A stretch of DNA of 6,302 nt, from NCBI GenBank assembly GCA_934168325.1, contig CAKPNG010000057.1:1-6302 (forward strand). The letters run 5' to 3'. This DNA is from an uncultured Bacilli bacterium. Lineage in GTDB: Bacteria > Bacillota_I > Bacilli_A > RFN20 > CAG-826. How positions within the stretch are numbered: position 1 is the stretch's first letter; every line of letters starts with the position of its first letter. Under the pieces are notes generated by a model, which did not search any database, was not told where the DNA came from, and was given only the letters and a program-made list of their open reading frames with translations. Both the position numbers and the translations under genes were made by a program. Shown here in pieces: positions 1-6,274 of this stretch.

Positions 1-53
1 CCTCTTTTTATTTCTGCAAATTTAATTATAGGGCTCTTTTATTTTTTTATCGA
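1..53 (-). promoter_or_regulatory. Probable promoter and RBS of a leftward gene outside the window
   Basis: Read on the minus strand, a perfect TATAAT -10 box lies at 30-25. TCGATA (4 of 6 matches to TTGACA) lies at 53-48, with a 17-bp spacer. Transcription would start near 17-18. AAGAGG at 6-1 would be the Shine-Dalgarno site of a gene whose start codon lies just left of position 1. The -10 and the RBS both sit where they should for a short leader, which supports the call; the -35 box is only moderate. The gene itself cannot be seen, so its identity is unknown. Confidence 0.5.
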
Positions 54-77
54 CCTACAAATATGAAACGCAAACCA

Positions 78-106
78 TTGTTTTTCTTACTATTCTAATT
101 TAAGCT
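78..106 (+). promoter_or_regulatory. Weak candidate promoter of the helicase gene, leaderless geometry
   Basis: TTGTTT at 78-83 and TAAGCT at 101-106 are separated by 17 bp. The matches are weak (3 of 6 each), but they include TTG of the -35 and T, A and final T of the -10, which are the most conserved positions. A 6-bp gap then leads to the ATG at 113, so the expected transcription start coincides with the start codon. No Shine-Dalgarno site precedes the ATG. Other -10-like hexamers (TACTAT at 88-93, TATTCT at 91-96) lack a -35 partner and would give a leader of about ten bases, also without an RBS. Confidence 0.3.
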
Positions 107-112
107 TTAGTT

Positions 113-3097
113 ATGCAAAATAATGATAATAATCTAATTATTGAAAATCTTATTAATGCTTATATTAATGAATCTAATTCAGTTGATTCTAACTTTTCTC
201 CTGAATTCATATATAACTCTAATGATAAAGAAAATCCTAAAAAGGTATTCTATTCAATTAGAGAGAATTTATTAAATTGTGAAGAGTTCTATTTTTCAAT
301 TGCTTTTATTACTGATTCTGGTCTTAGTTTATTAAAAGAAATATTAAAAGAAATAGAGATTAAAAATCCAGCAACCAAAGGAAAAATTGTCACTAGTAAT
401 TACTTAGGATTTACCGAACCTAAAGCTATAAAAGAATTACAGCAATTTAAAAATATTGAAATTAAATTATTTTATATTAATCCTTCAAATAATGTTGGAT
501 TTCATACTAAAGGATATATTTTTAAATTTAAAAATAATGAATATAAAGCAATTATTGGAAGTAGTAATTTAACTCAAAGCGCTCTAACTACTAATAATGA
601 ATGGAATAATTTAATTATTGGTAATAAAAATGGAAAAATAATTAAAAATATATTAGATGAATTCCATAGAATTTGGAGCTTATCTACTCCTATTAAAGAT
701 ATTATAAATAAATATGAAAATGAATATAATAATGCTTTAAAAGTTAGAAAATCTATTAATAATAAACAAAATAAATATGAGATATTTAAACCAAACGCTA
801 TGCAAATGGTATTTATTAATAGACTTAATGAATCAATTAATAATAATGACACTAGAGGCTTATTAATATCTTCTACTGGTACTGGTAAAACTTATGCTTC
901 TGCTTTTGGTATTAAATATATAAATAAATTTAAAGTTAATAGATTACTTTATATTACTCATAGAGAAAATATATTAAAACAAGCGATGGAATCTTATATA
1001 AAAGTATTTGGAGACTCTATTAGTATGTCTTTATATACTGGTAATAATCATGATATTAATGACGCTAGATTCATATTTTCTACTATTTCTTTGCTTGGTA
1101 AAAAAGAATATTTTAACAAATTCAAGGAAGATTATTTCGATATTATTGTAATCGATGAATGCCATCGTATTGGTGAAAAAACTTTATATCAAAATATAAT
1201 TAATTATTTTAAACCTAGATATTTACTTGGAATGTCTGCTACTCCTGATAGATTAGATGGATATGATATTTATAAAGTATTTAATAATAATATTTTATAT
1301 GAAATAAGATTATATGATGCTTTAGAAGCTAATATGTTAGTCCCATTCCACTATTTTGGTGTTTCAGATCTTTTTATAAATAATATTTCTATAGATGATA
1401 AAACTGAATTCAAATATTTAACTTGTGATGAAAGAGTTAATAAAATTATTGAAAATTCAAAATATTTTGGTTATTCAGGCCCTAGATTAAAATGTTTATT
1501 ATTTGTTTCTAATAAGGAAGAAGGCAAGGAATTAGCTAATAAAATTAATAATAAAAATATAAAATGTTTATTTTTATCTGGAGAAGATTCAATTGATAAA
1601 AGAAATAAAGCTATTAGTTTATTAGAAGAAAATGACATTTTTCATAAAGAATATTTAGAAATGATTATTACATGCGATATTTTCAATGAAGGTATAGATA
1701 TTCCTTCTATTAATCAAGTTATTTTCCTTAGACCTACTTTATCTTCAATTATATTTATTCAACAATTAGGTAGAGGCTTACGTTTAGATATTGATAAAGA
1801 ATATTTAACAGTTATTGATTTTATTGGTAATTATCAATCAAATTTCTTAATACCAGAAACTTTTTCTAATAAAAACTCAGGTCAAAAGCATAATGAAAAA
1901 GACTTATATCCAGTTTTACCTGGAAGTAGCATCATTCAATTTGACGAAATTTCTACTAAAAGAATTATAGAAGCTCTAGCTAAAGTTAATAATACAGAAA
2001 AAAGAAGAATTAAAGAACAATATATAAATATCAAACATAGATTAGGAAGAATACCTACCATCGTTGAATTTGATAAATTAGGTAAATTATCTGGTAGTTC
2101 TTTTTTGGATTTTTATCAAAACGGATTTATTTCTTATTATGATTTTTTAATTAAAATGGGCGATGAAAAAATAATTTTAGATAAAGAAAGTAACGATACA
2201 ATCACTTATTTATCTAGAAATATTGGCAGTGGCTTAAGAATATATGATGCATTATTATTAAAAACTTTAATCTTTGGCAATAATGAATTGGACTTTATAA
2301 ATATATTAAATAATTTAAATAAAAATAGAAAGATTCCTTATACTTATGATGAAATAATTCAAAATAGTGTTGAAAGTGTTTTAAATACTACTTTTGGAAT
2401 TAATAATAGTAGTAATATGCATCCTATTTCTATATGTAAAAAAGAAAATAATGAGATTAAATTAACAAACGAGTTTATAAAAATAATGAAGAATAATACA
2501 TTTAAAAAGTACATCTTAGAAATTATTAATTATTCTTTATATTCTCATCATCGATATTTCTCTAACTTTGATAATTCAATAAATAATTTTGTATTATTTG
2601 AAAAATATAGTAGAAAGGATGTATGCCTTCTTATAAATAATTTGAAAAATGAAGAATCAACTATATATGGTTATAAAATTTTTAAGAAACTTAAGATAGT
2701 TCCAATATTTGTTACATATCACAAAGATTTAGATGATGATAGTTCAATAAATTATAAAGATTGTTTTATAACTCCAACTACATTTATGTGGGATTCAAGA
2801 AATAAAAGAACTCTAAATAGTGAAGAAATTATTAATCTTATTGATTTACTAAAGAATGACGGAAGAGTTTTATTATTTGTTAAAAGAGATAGTGTTATTG
2901 ATAAAAATGGACTTAGTAAAGATAAAGATAATTCCTTTTATTATTTAGGTGAAGTAGGTTTAAATGGTAATCCATTCGAAACTGAAAATGGTGCTAATTT
3001 AAAAGTAAAAGTCGTCAGATTTCCATTTAAATTAAAGAATTCTGTAAAAAATGAATTATATAATTATCTAATAAGTAAGCCTTTAATTGTGGATTAA
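113..3097 (+). CDS. PLD-nuclease / superfamily II helicase / DUF3427 fusion protein
   Basis: This is a probable ATP-driven DNA-processing enzyme with its own nuclease domain. Residues about 30-200 form a phospholipase-D-type nuclease domain with H131-x-K133 and G149-S-S-N152, followed by E163. The Asp of a full HKD motif is absent (K138 at that position), so the site looks like H/K/N/E. Residues about 225-580 are the helicase core: Walker A S254-TGTGK-T260, DECH at 348-351, SATPDR at 375-380, motif V around D522-E526-G527-D529, and motif VI Q551-LGRGLR-557 with two candidate arginine fingers. A helical linker follows. The C-terminal third matches DUF3427: YSRKDV at 832, FVTYHK at 866, WDSR at 893, LGEVG at 945. 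The order and length are typical of this Firmicutes family. An in-frame TAA at 101-103 blocks upstream starts. By analogy, NgoAVII/CglI-type restriction systems also pair a PLD nuclease with a helicase, on separate chains. A defence or DNA-repair role is inference; the domain calls are firm. Confidence 0.93.
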   Translation: MQNNDNNLIIENLINAYINESNSVDSNFSPEFIYNSNDKENPKKVFYSIRENLLNCEEFYFSIAFITDSGLSLLKEILKEIEIKNPATKGKIVTSNYLGFTEPKAIKELQQFKNIEIKLFYINPSNNVGFHTKGYIFKFKNNEYKAIIGSSNLTQSALTTNNEWNNLIIGNKNGKIIKNILDEFHRIWSLSTPIKDIINKYENEYNNALKVRKSINNKQNKYEIFKPNAMQMVFINRLNESINNNDTRGLLISSTGTGKTYASAFGIKYINKFKVNRLLYITHRENILKQAMESYIKVFGDSISMSLYTGNNHDINDARFIFSTISLLGKKEYFNKFKEDYFDIIVIDECHRIGEKTLYQNIINYFKPRYLLGMSATPDRLDGYDIYKVFNNNILYEIRLYDALEANMLVPFHYFGVSDLFINNISIDDKTEFKYLTCDERVNKIIENSKYFGYSGPRLKCLLFVSNKEEGKELANKINNKNIKCLFLSGEDSIDKRNKAISLLEENDIFHKEYLEMIITCDIFNEGIDIPSINQVIFLRPTLSSIIFIQQLGRGLRLDIDKEYLTVIDFIGNYQSNFLIPETFSNKNSGQKHNEKDLYPVLPGSSIIQFDEISTKRIIEALAKVNNTEKRRIKEQYINIKHRLGRIPTIVEFDKLGKLSGSSFLDFYQNGFISYYDFLIKMGDEKIILDKESNDTITYLSRNIGSGLRIYDALLLKTLIFGNNELDFINILNNLNKNRKIPYTYDEIIQNSVESVLNTTFGINNSSNMHPISICKKENNEIKLTNEFIKIMKNNTFKKYILEIINYSLYSHHRYFSNFDNSINNFVLFEKYSRKDVCLLINNLKNEESTIYGYKIFKKLKIVPIFVTYHKDLDDDSSINYKDCFITPTTFMWDSRNKRTLNSEEIINLIDLLKNDGRVLLFVKRDSVIDKNGLSKDKDNSFYYLGEVGLNGNPFETENGANLKVKVVRFPFKLKNSVKNELYNYLISKPLIVD

Positions 3098-3480
3098 ATT
3101 GACTTTTTAAGTTCTTCTACAACAATTAAATCTGCTGGAAGAAATTTAATATTATCTAGTTCTTCTTTTGTTACAAATTTATAAGCTTCGGCTTCTATTA
3201 ATTCGAATTTTGGATTTTTAAACGAGCAAATAAAGCAATCCATTAATAAATGAAAGTTAGGATAAGTATAATCAACAGTCATTAAAAATTTATCAATATT
3301 TATATCAGCATCAAGTTCTTCTTTTATTTCACGAACTAAAGCTTCTTTATTAGTTTCACCTTGTTCTATTTTTCCTCCAGGAAATTCCCACCAATCTTTG
3401 AATTCCCCATAACCTCTTTGCGTTACAAATATTTTATTATCTTTAATTATTATTGCAGCAGCGACTTTTATTTGTTTCAT
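3094..3480 (-). CDS. MutT/NudG-like Nudix (deoxy)nucleoside triphosphate pyrophosphohydrolase
   Basis: This cytoplasmic Nudix hydrolase of 128 residues has the usual length for the MutT/NudG group, which hydrolyses (d)NTPs, often oxidised or modified ones, to the monophosphate and pyrophosphate. The Nudix box runs from G36 to A58: G36, E42, then R50-E51-I-K-E54-E55, with the metal-binding glutamates E51, E54 and E55 present. The glycine near the end of the consensus is D57, a common variation. W30-W31-E-F-P-G-G precedes the box, and LPAD at 114-117 is typical of the (d)NTP pyrophosphohydrolase subgroup. The true substrate cannot be read from sequence; 8-oxo-dGTP, modified dCTP or CTP are all possible. 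The ATG at 3480-3478 has a good RBS. The gene is convergent with the helicase fusion and overlaps it by 4 bp, so it has its own promoter. Confidence 0.92.
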   Translation of the reverse strand: MKQIKVAAAIIIKDNKIFVTQRGYGEFKDWWEFPGGKIEQGETNKEALVREIKEELDADINIDKFLMTVDYTYPNFHLLMDCFICSFKNPKFELIEAEAYKFVTKEELDNIKFLPADLIVVEELKKSI

Positions 3481-3486
3481 AATTAA

Positions 3487-3492
3487 CCTCTC
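3487..3492 (-). promoter_or_regulatory. RBS of the Nudix hydrolase gene
   Basis: GAGAGG on the minus strand ends 6 bases before the ATG at 3480, which is good Shine-Dalgarno spacing and fixes the start. No convincing promoter was found upstream on this strand. TAAAAT at 3502-3497 is too close to the RBS to be the -10 box. Confidence 0.7.
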
Positions 3493-3528
3493 AATTATTT
3501 TACATATCTATTAAAAATAAAGGAAGCT

Positions 3529-3543
3529 AATAAAACTTTTATT
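3529..3543. repeat. 15-bp AT-only palindrome between the Nudix gene and cysK
   Basis: AATAAAA, one C, then TTTTATT form a perfect 7-1-7 inverted repeat. It lies about 32 bp upstream of the cysK -35 box and about 50 bp upstream of the Nudix start, where an operator for either gene could be. It runs into the short palindrome ATTCGAAT at 3541-3548. In DNA this AT-rich a repeat of this kind may occur by chance, so an operator role is only a possibility. Confidence 0.3.
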
Positions 3544-3574
3544 CGAATTTTTATTAATTAATTGAGTATATTAT

Positions 3575-3603
3575 TTAACAAAAATGATTTTGCACTCTAC
3601 AAT
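3575..3603 (+). promoter_or_regulatory. Sigma-A-type promoter of cysK, implying a leaderless mRNA
   Basis: TTAACA at 3575-3580 (5 of 6 to TTGACA), a 17-bp spacer, and TACAAT at 3598-3603 (5 of 6 to TATAAT) make a near-consensus housekeeping promoter. Six bases separate the -10 from the ATG at 3610, so the expected transcription start is the A of that ATG. No Shine-Dalgarno site lies before any candidate start, which fits leaderless translation. There is no room for a T-box or other leader riboswitch. Confidence 0.65.
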
Positions 3604-3609
3604 ATGCTT

Positions 3610-4536
3610 ATGAATTATAAGAATAGTATTATTGAAGCAATTGGAAATACACCTTTAGTTAGATTAAATAAAATTGAAAGAAAGTATAATCTTCCATTTA
3701 AATTATTTGCAAAAGTTGAAAGATTTAACCCTACTGGCAGCGTGAAAGATCGCCCATCTTTTAGTATGATTAATGAGGGATTTAAGGGAGGCAAAATTAA
3801 TGATCAAACATTAATAATCGAGCCAACCAGTGGTAATACTGGTATTGGTTTATCTATGGTTTGTGCTTATTTTAATTTAAAACTTCATGTTTATATGCCT
3901 GAAAACTGTTCAATAGAACGTATAAAAATGATGAAAGCATTCGGAACAGAAGTTTTTTTAACTCCTAAATCTTTAGGTATGAAAGGAAGCGTTGATGCTG
4001 CTAATAAAGAAGCTCGTGTGATTCAAAATTCGTTTATTCCATCTCAATTTTCTAATAAAGCTAATTCGTTAGCTCATTTTAATGGTACAGCTAATGAAAT
4101 ATTAAATGATTTAGATGGACAAGTTGATGTATTAATTGCTGGATTTGGTACTGGTGGAACAATTTCTGGTATAGGAGAAAGATTTAAACAAGTTTTAAAA
4201 AGTGTTGAGATTATAGGAGTTGAACCTTTTTCTAGTCCTTTATTAACAGAAAATAAAGCAGGCCCACATAAAATCCAAGGTATTGGTGCTAATTTTATAC
4301 CTAGTTTATTAGATAAAAAAATTATTGATAGAATAATTGACATTAAAGATGATGATGCTTACGAAATGAGCAGGGAGTTAGCTAGAATTGAAGGTATATT
4401 TGCTGGTATATCTAGTGGTGCTAGTTTAGCAGCTAGTTTAACTTTAGATAAAGAAAAATATAAAAATAAAAATGTTGTAATTATTCTTCCTGATAACGGT
4501 GAAAGATATTTAAGTGTAGAGGGTTTATATGAATAA
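3610..4536 (+). CDS. cysK: Cysteine synthase (O-acetylserine sulfhydrylase)
   Basis: This PLP enzyme makes L-cysteine from O-acetylserine and sulfide in the cytoplasm, the last step of cysteine synthesis. With the start at 3610 the protein has 308 residues, the usual family length, and opens with MNYKNSIIEAIGNTPLVRL, the classic CysK N-terminus. K46 in SVKDR is the PLP Schiff-base lysine. PTSGNTG (T73-G78) is the substrate-binding loop. GTGGT (180-184) binds the PLP phosphate, and SSGAS from 268 contacts the pyridine nitrogen. The frame stays open to a TTG at 3562, but those 16 extra residues do not resemble the family and contain the promoter's -35 and -10 boxes. The ATG at 3604 remains a second option. 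The acetyltransferase follows with an 8-bp overlap, giving a cysK-cysE operon. The family assignment is very secure and the start is probable. Confidence 0.95.
   Translation: MNYKNSIIEAIGNTPLVRLNKIERKYNLPFKLFAKVERFNPTGSVKDRPSFSMINEGFKGGKINDQTLIIEPTSGNTGIGLSMVCAYFNLKLHVYMPENCSIERIKMMKAFGTEVFLTPKSLGMKGSVDAANKEARVIQNSFIPSQFSNKANSLAHFNGTANEILNDLDGQVDVLIAGFGTGGTISGIGERFKQVLKSVEIIGVEPFSSPLLTENKAGPHKIQGIGANFIPSLLDKKIIDRIIDIKDDDAYEMSRELARIEGIFAGISSGASLAASLTLDKEKYKNKNVVIILPDNGERYLSVEGLYE
4518..4523 (+). promoter_or_regulatory. RBS of the serine acetyltransferase gene, inside cysK
   Basis: AGAGGG lies within the last codons of cysK, 5 bases before the ATG at 4529. It fixes the downstream start and makes translational coupling with cysK likely. 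Confidence 0.75.
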
Positions 4537-5320
4537 AGATTTTTATAATAAACTTATTTTAGATGTCCCTGAAGCAACACAATCTAAATATTTAGATATT
4601 ATTTCTTTTTATATTTTAACTATCAAATTATTATTTTTTAAATATTATTATGATGAAATAAATGAGACATTATATGAAGAAAAAATCAATGAATTAATGG
4701 CTAGTTATAATAAAATAATAAATCAAAAACTTGAAAATAAGTTGAGTTTTGAAGACTTTTTTATAAAAATAGCGGCTTTAAAGGAAAATTTAATGAAAGA
4801 TGCTATCTCTATTTATAATGGCGATCCAGCATGTAATTCTATTAGTGAAGTTATTCTTATTTATCCAGGATTTAAAGCTATTACTTCATATAGAATTGCT
4901 CATATTTTTTATATTAATAAAGAATATTTTATAGCTAGGACTATCAGTGAATATGCTCACTCCTTAACAGGAATTGATATAAATCCAGGTGCCTCAATCG
5001 GAGAAAATTTCTTTATAGATCATGGTACTGGAATAGTTATTGGTGAAACTTGTATCATTGGAAATAATGTAAAATTATATCAAGGCGTTACTTTAGGTGC
5101 CTTAAGTTTAAAAGATGGTAGAGAATTAAAAAATAAGAAAAGACACCCTACTATTGAAGATAATGTTACTATCTATAGTGGTGCCTCTATTTTTGGTGGA
5201 GATACAATAATTTGTAAAAACACAATCATTGGCTCTAATGTTTTTATAACAAAAAGTGTTCCTTCTAATTCTTTAATTAAAATTAATAAATATAATATTG
5301 AAAAAATAACTAAGGATTAA
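4529..5320 (+). CDS. cysE: Serine O-acetyltransferase, EpsC-type
   Basis: It transfers an acetyl group from acetyl-CoA to L-serine, giving O-acetylserine for the CysK encoded just upstream. It has 263 residues. Residues 1 to about 95 are the helical N-terminal region, followed by DPA at 99-101 and the YPG/RIAH helices. A left-handed beta-helix of hexapeptide repeats runs from about 146 to 250. The catalytic pair is D150 (TGID) and H165 (D164-H165-GTG), 15 residues apart as in known enzymes; H206 in KRHP is the serine-binding histidine. The long N-terminus and the IDHGTGIVIGET and YQGVTLGA stretches fit the EpsC-type group of Firmicutes enzymes. Two oddities: the usual DIHP reads DINP (N152), and the chain ends ...EKITKD, without the terminal isoleucine that docks into CysK. 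The gene overlaps cysK by 8 bp, and its TAA overlaps the convergent downstream gene by 4 bp. The name cysE is used for function; epsC-like is an alternative label. Confidence 0.93.
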   Translation: MNKDFYNKLILDVPEATQSKYLDIISFYILTIKLLFFKYYYDEINETLYEEKINELMASYNKIINQKLENKLSFEDFFIKIAALKENLMKDAISIYNGDPACNSISEVILIYPGFKAITSYRIAHIFYINKEYFIARTISEYAHSLTGIDINPGASIGENFFIDHGTGIVIGETCIIGNNVKLYQGVTLGALSLKDGRELKNKKRHPTIEDNVTIYSGASIFGGDTIICKNTIIGSNVFITKSVPSNSLIKINKYNIEKITKD

Positions 5321-6180
5321 AATAATCCAGTTTTGACTACAAAATAATCAACATTACTAATAGTTGAGAATGTATAATCTTTAGCTCCAACATTTTTTAA
5401 TGAATAAGCTAAACCATTATGTTCTTCATCACCTATTAAATTATAAAGAATTTCATTAGAAATCTTTAAATTTAGATCATCATAAGTTCCAGTTTTTAAA
5501 ATAGTATTTAAAGTAGTTACTAATTCTTTTGAATCTTCTTTTTCTAAATTATTAATAGTTAAATATTCAGAAATAGTATCATATTCAAATGGTTTACTAC
5601 CTTTATTAACATTAACATTACTTGATATATATAAGTATTTAGGAATATATTTTTTAACTAAAGAATAAGGAAATTTACTTAAAGTAGTTTCTAAACTTGT
5701 TAAATCAAGTTTAATAATAACGTTAAATAAACAATTACCATCTTTTATATTAGAAAAATCAATTTGTTTAAGTTCTAATCCAAATTCATAATTACCAACT
5801 GTAATTTTGCTATTCATTTCTTGTTCAATAGCTTTTTGAGCATAAGCAGCAACTTGTTTATCGGTCAAAGAAATATCATCATTAAAAATACTTGGTTTAT
5901 CATAATTAATTTTTAAATTTCCATTTTTATCACGATAAATAAAACCATTAGTTTTATTATTTAAAGTTTCTTCCATACTTAATAAATCACTATCATCATA
6001 ACCATTAGTGATTAAAGTAGGCTCATTTACTTCTTTAGATAATATACTTAATTGCTTATATGTATTTAAAAGATCTATTCCATAATTCTTTTTAATAATA
6101 AAATAACCTGAAACAACAATAATAGCAGCAACTACAACGATTGAAAAAATACTAACTAATAACTTTTTTAAAAATTTCAT
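5317..6180 (-). CDS. Single-pass membrane-anchored protein of unknown function
   Basis: I do not recognise this 287-residue protein. K2, K5 and K6 precede a hydrophobic segment at residues 7-29, followed by K30-K31. With no signal-peptidase site and no lipobox, it looks like an uncleaved signal anchor. The remaining 257 or so residues would lie outside the membrane. They alternate beta-prone stretches (for example GLELKQIDF, CLFNVIIKLDL, KYLYISSNVNV) with charged, Asn/Asp/Lys-rich loops, suggesting a mostly beta or mixed domain. There is one cysteine (in GNCLF), so no disulfide, and no catalytic motif is visible. The layout, an N-terminal anchor followed by a domain with an IPKYLYI-like strand, faintly recalls YpmS-type proteins of Bacilli; that is a guess. 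The start has a clear RBS. The gene is convergent with the acetyltransferase gene and has no evident link to cysteine synthesis. Confidence 0.85.
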   Translation of the reverse strand: MKFLKKLLVSIFSIVVVAAIIVVSGYFIIKKNYGIDLLNTYKQLSILSKEVNEPTLITNGYDDSDLLSMEETLNNKTNGFIYRDKNGNLKINYDKPSIFNDDISLTDKQVAAYAQKAIEQEMNSKITVGNYEFGLELKQIDFSNIKDGNCLFNVIIKLDLTSLETTLSKFPYSLVKKYIPKYLYISSNVNVNKGSKPFEYDTISEYLTINNLEKEDSKELVTTLNTILKTGTYDDLNLKISNEILYNLIGDEEHNGLAYSLKNVGAKDYTFSTISNVDYFVVKTGLF

Positions 6181-6185
6181 AAATA

Positions 6186-6190
6186 CTCCT
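6186..6190 (-). promoter_or_regulatory. RBS of the membrane-anchored protein gene
   Basis: AGGAG on the minus strand ends 5 bases before the ATG at 6180. It is the best Shine-Dalgarno site in the window and fixes the start. Confidence 0.8.
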
Positions 6191-6216
6191 AATTAATTTT
6201 ATTATGAATTACAAGT

Positions 6217-6245
6217 AATATAAAGACCCGTTTTTAGGATTTAAC
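6217..6245 (-). promoter_or_regulatory. Candidate promoter of the membrane-anchored protein gene
   Basis: On the minus strand, TATATT at 6222-6217 (5 of 6 to TATAAT) follows GTTAAA at 6245-6240 (3 of 6 to TTGACA) with a 17-bp spacer. Transcription would start near 6210, giving a leader of about 30 bases that contains the AGGAG. Other -10-like hexamers closer to the gene (TGTAAT at 6213-6208, CATAAT at 6206-6201) lack a -35 partner. The -10 is good and the -35 poor, so the exact promoter is uncertain. Confidence 0.35.
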
Positions 6246-6263
6246 ACTATATAATTTAGGATT
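6233..6263 (+). repeat. 9-bp direct repeat TTTAGGATT with a 22-bp period
   Basis: TTTAGGATT occurs at 6233-6241 and again at 6255-6263. The 22-bp period is about two helical turns, so both copies face the same side of the DNA, as tandem operator half-sites often do. The first copy abuts the -35 box of the candidate leftward promoter at 6217-6245. An operator role is inference, and two short AT-rich copies could be chance. Confidence 0.4.
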
Positions 6264-6274
6264 AATTAATATTT

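Noticed and set aside
63..98. 11-codon open frame MKRKPLFFLLF upstream of the helicase gene, as a possible leader peptide
   Set aside because: It has no RBS and no promoter before it on this strand, and it overlaps the candidate helicase promoter. Frames this short are common by chance.
574..852. 92-codon minus-strand frame within the helicase gene
   Set aside because: It is antisense to the conserved PLD and linker region and codes a low-complexity Leu/Ile-rich protein typical of the reverse strand of AT-rich genes.
3562..3609. TTG start giving a 16-residue longer CysK
   Set aside because: The added residues do not resemble CysK, no RBS precedes the TTG, and the stretch contains the -35 and -10 boxes of the probable promoter.
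3481..3609. T-box or other cysteine-responsive leader upstream of cysK
   Set aside because: No specifier stem, T-box core or terminator is seen, and the promoter sits directly against the start codon.
4074..4343. 89-codon minus-strand frame within cysK
   Set aside because: It lies antisense to the conserved GTGGT region of cysK, has no RBS and shows no recognisable product.
113..6180. TGA read as tryptophan (Mollicutes code)
   Set aside because: All the tryptophans of the genes examined are encoded by TGG and no gene needs an in-frame TGA. All five stops are TAA, so TGA use is simply not informative here.
6250..6255. Perfect plus-strand TATAAT as a rightward promoter
   Set aside because: No -35-like hexamer lies 16-18 bp upstream (the bases there are around CCCGTT) and there is no extended -10 TG.
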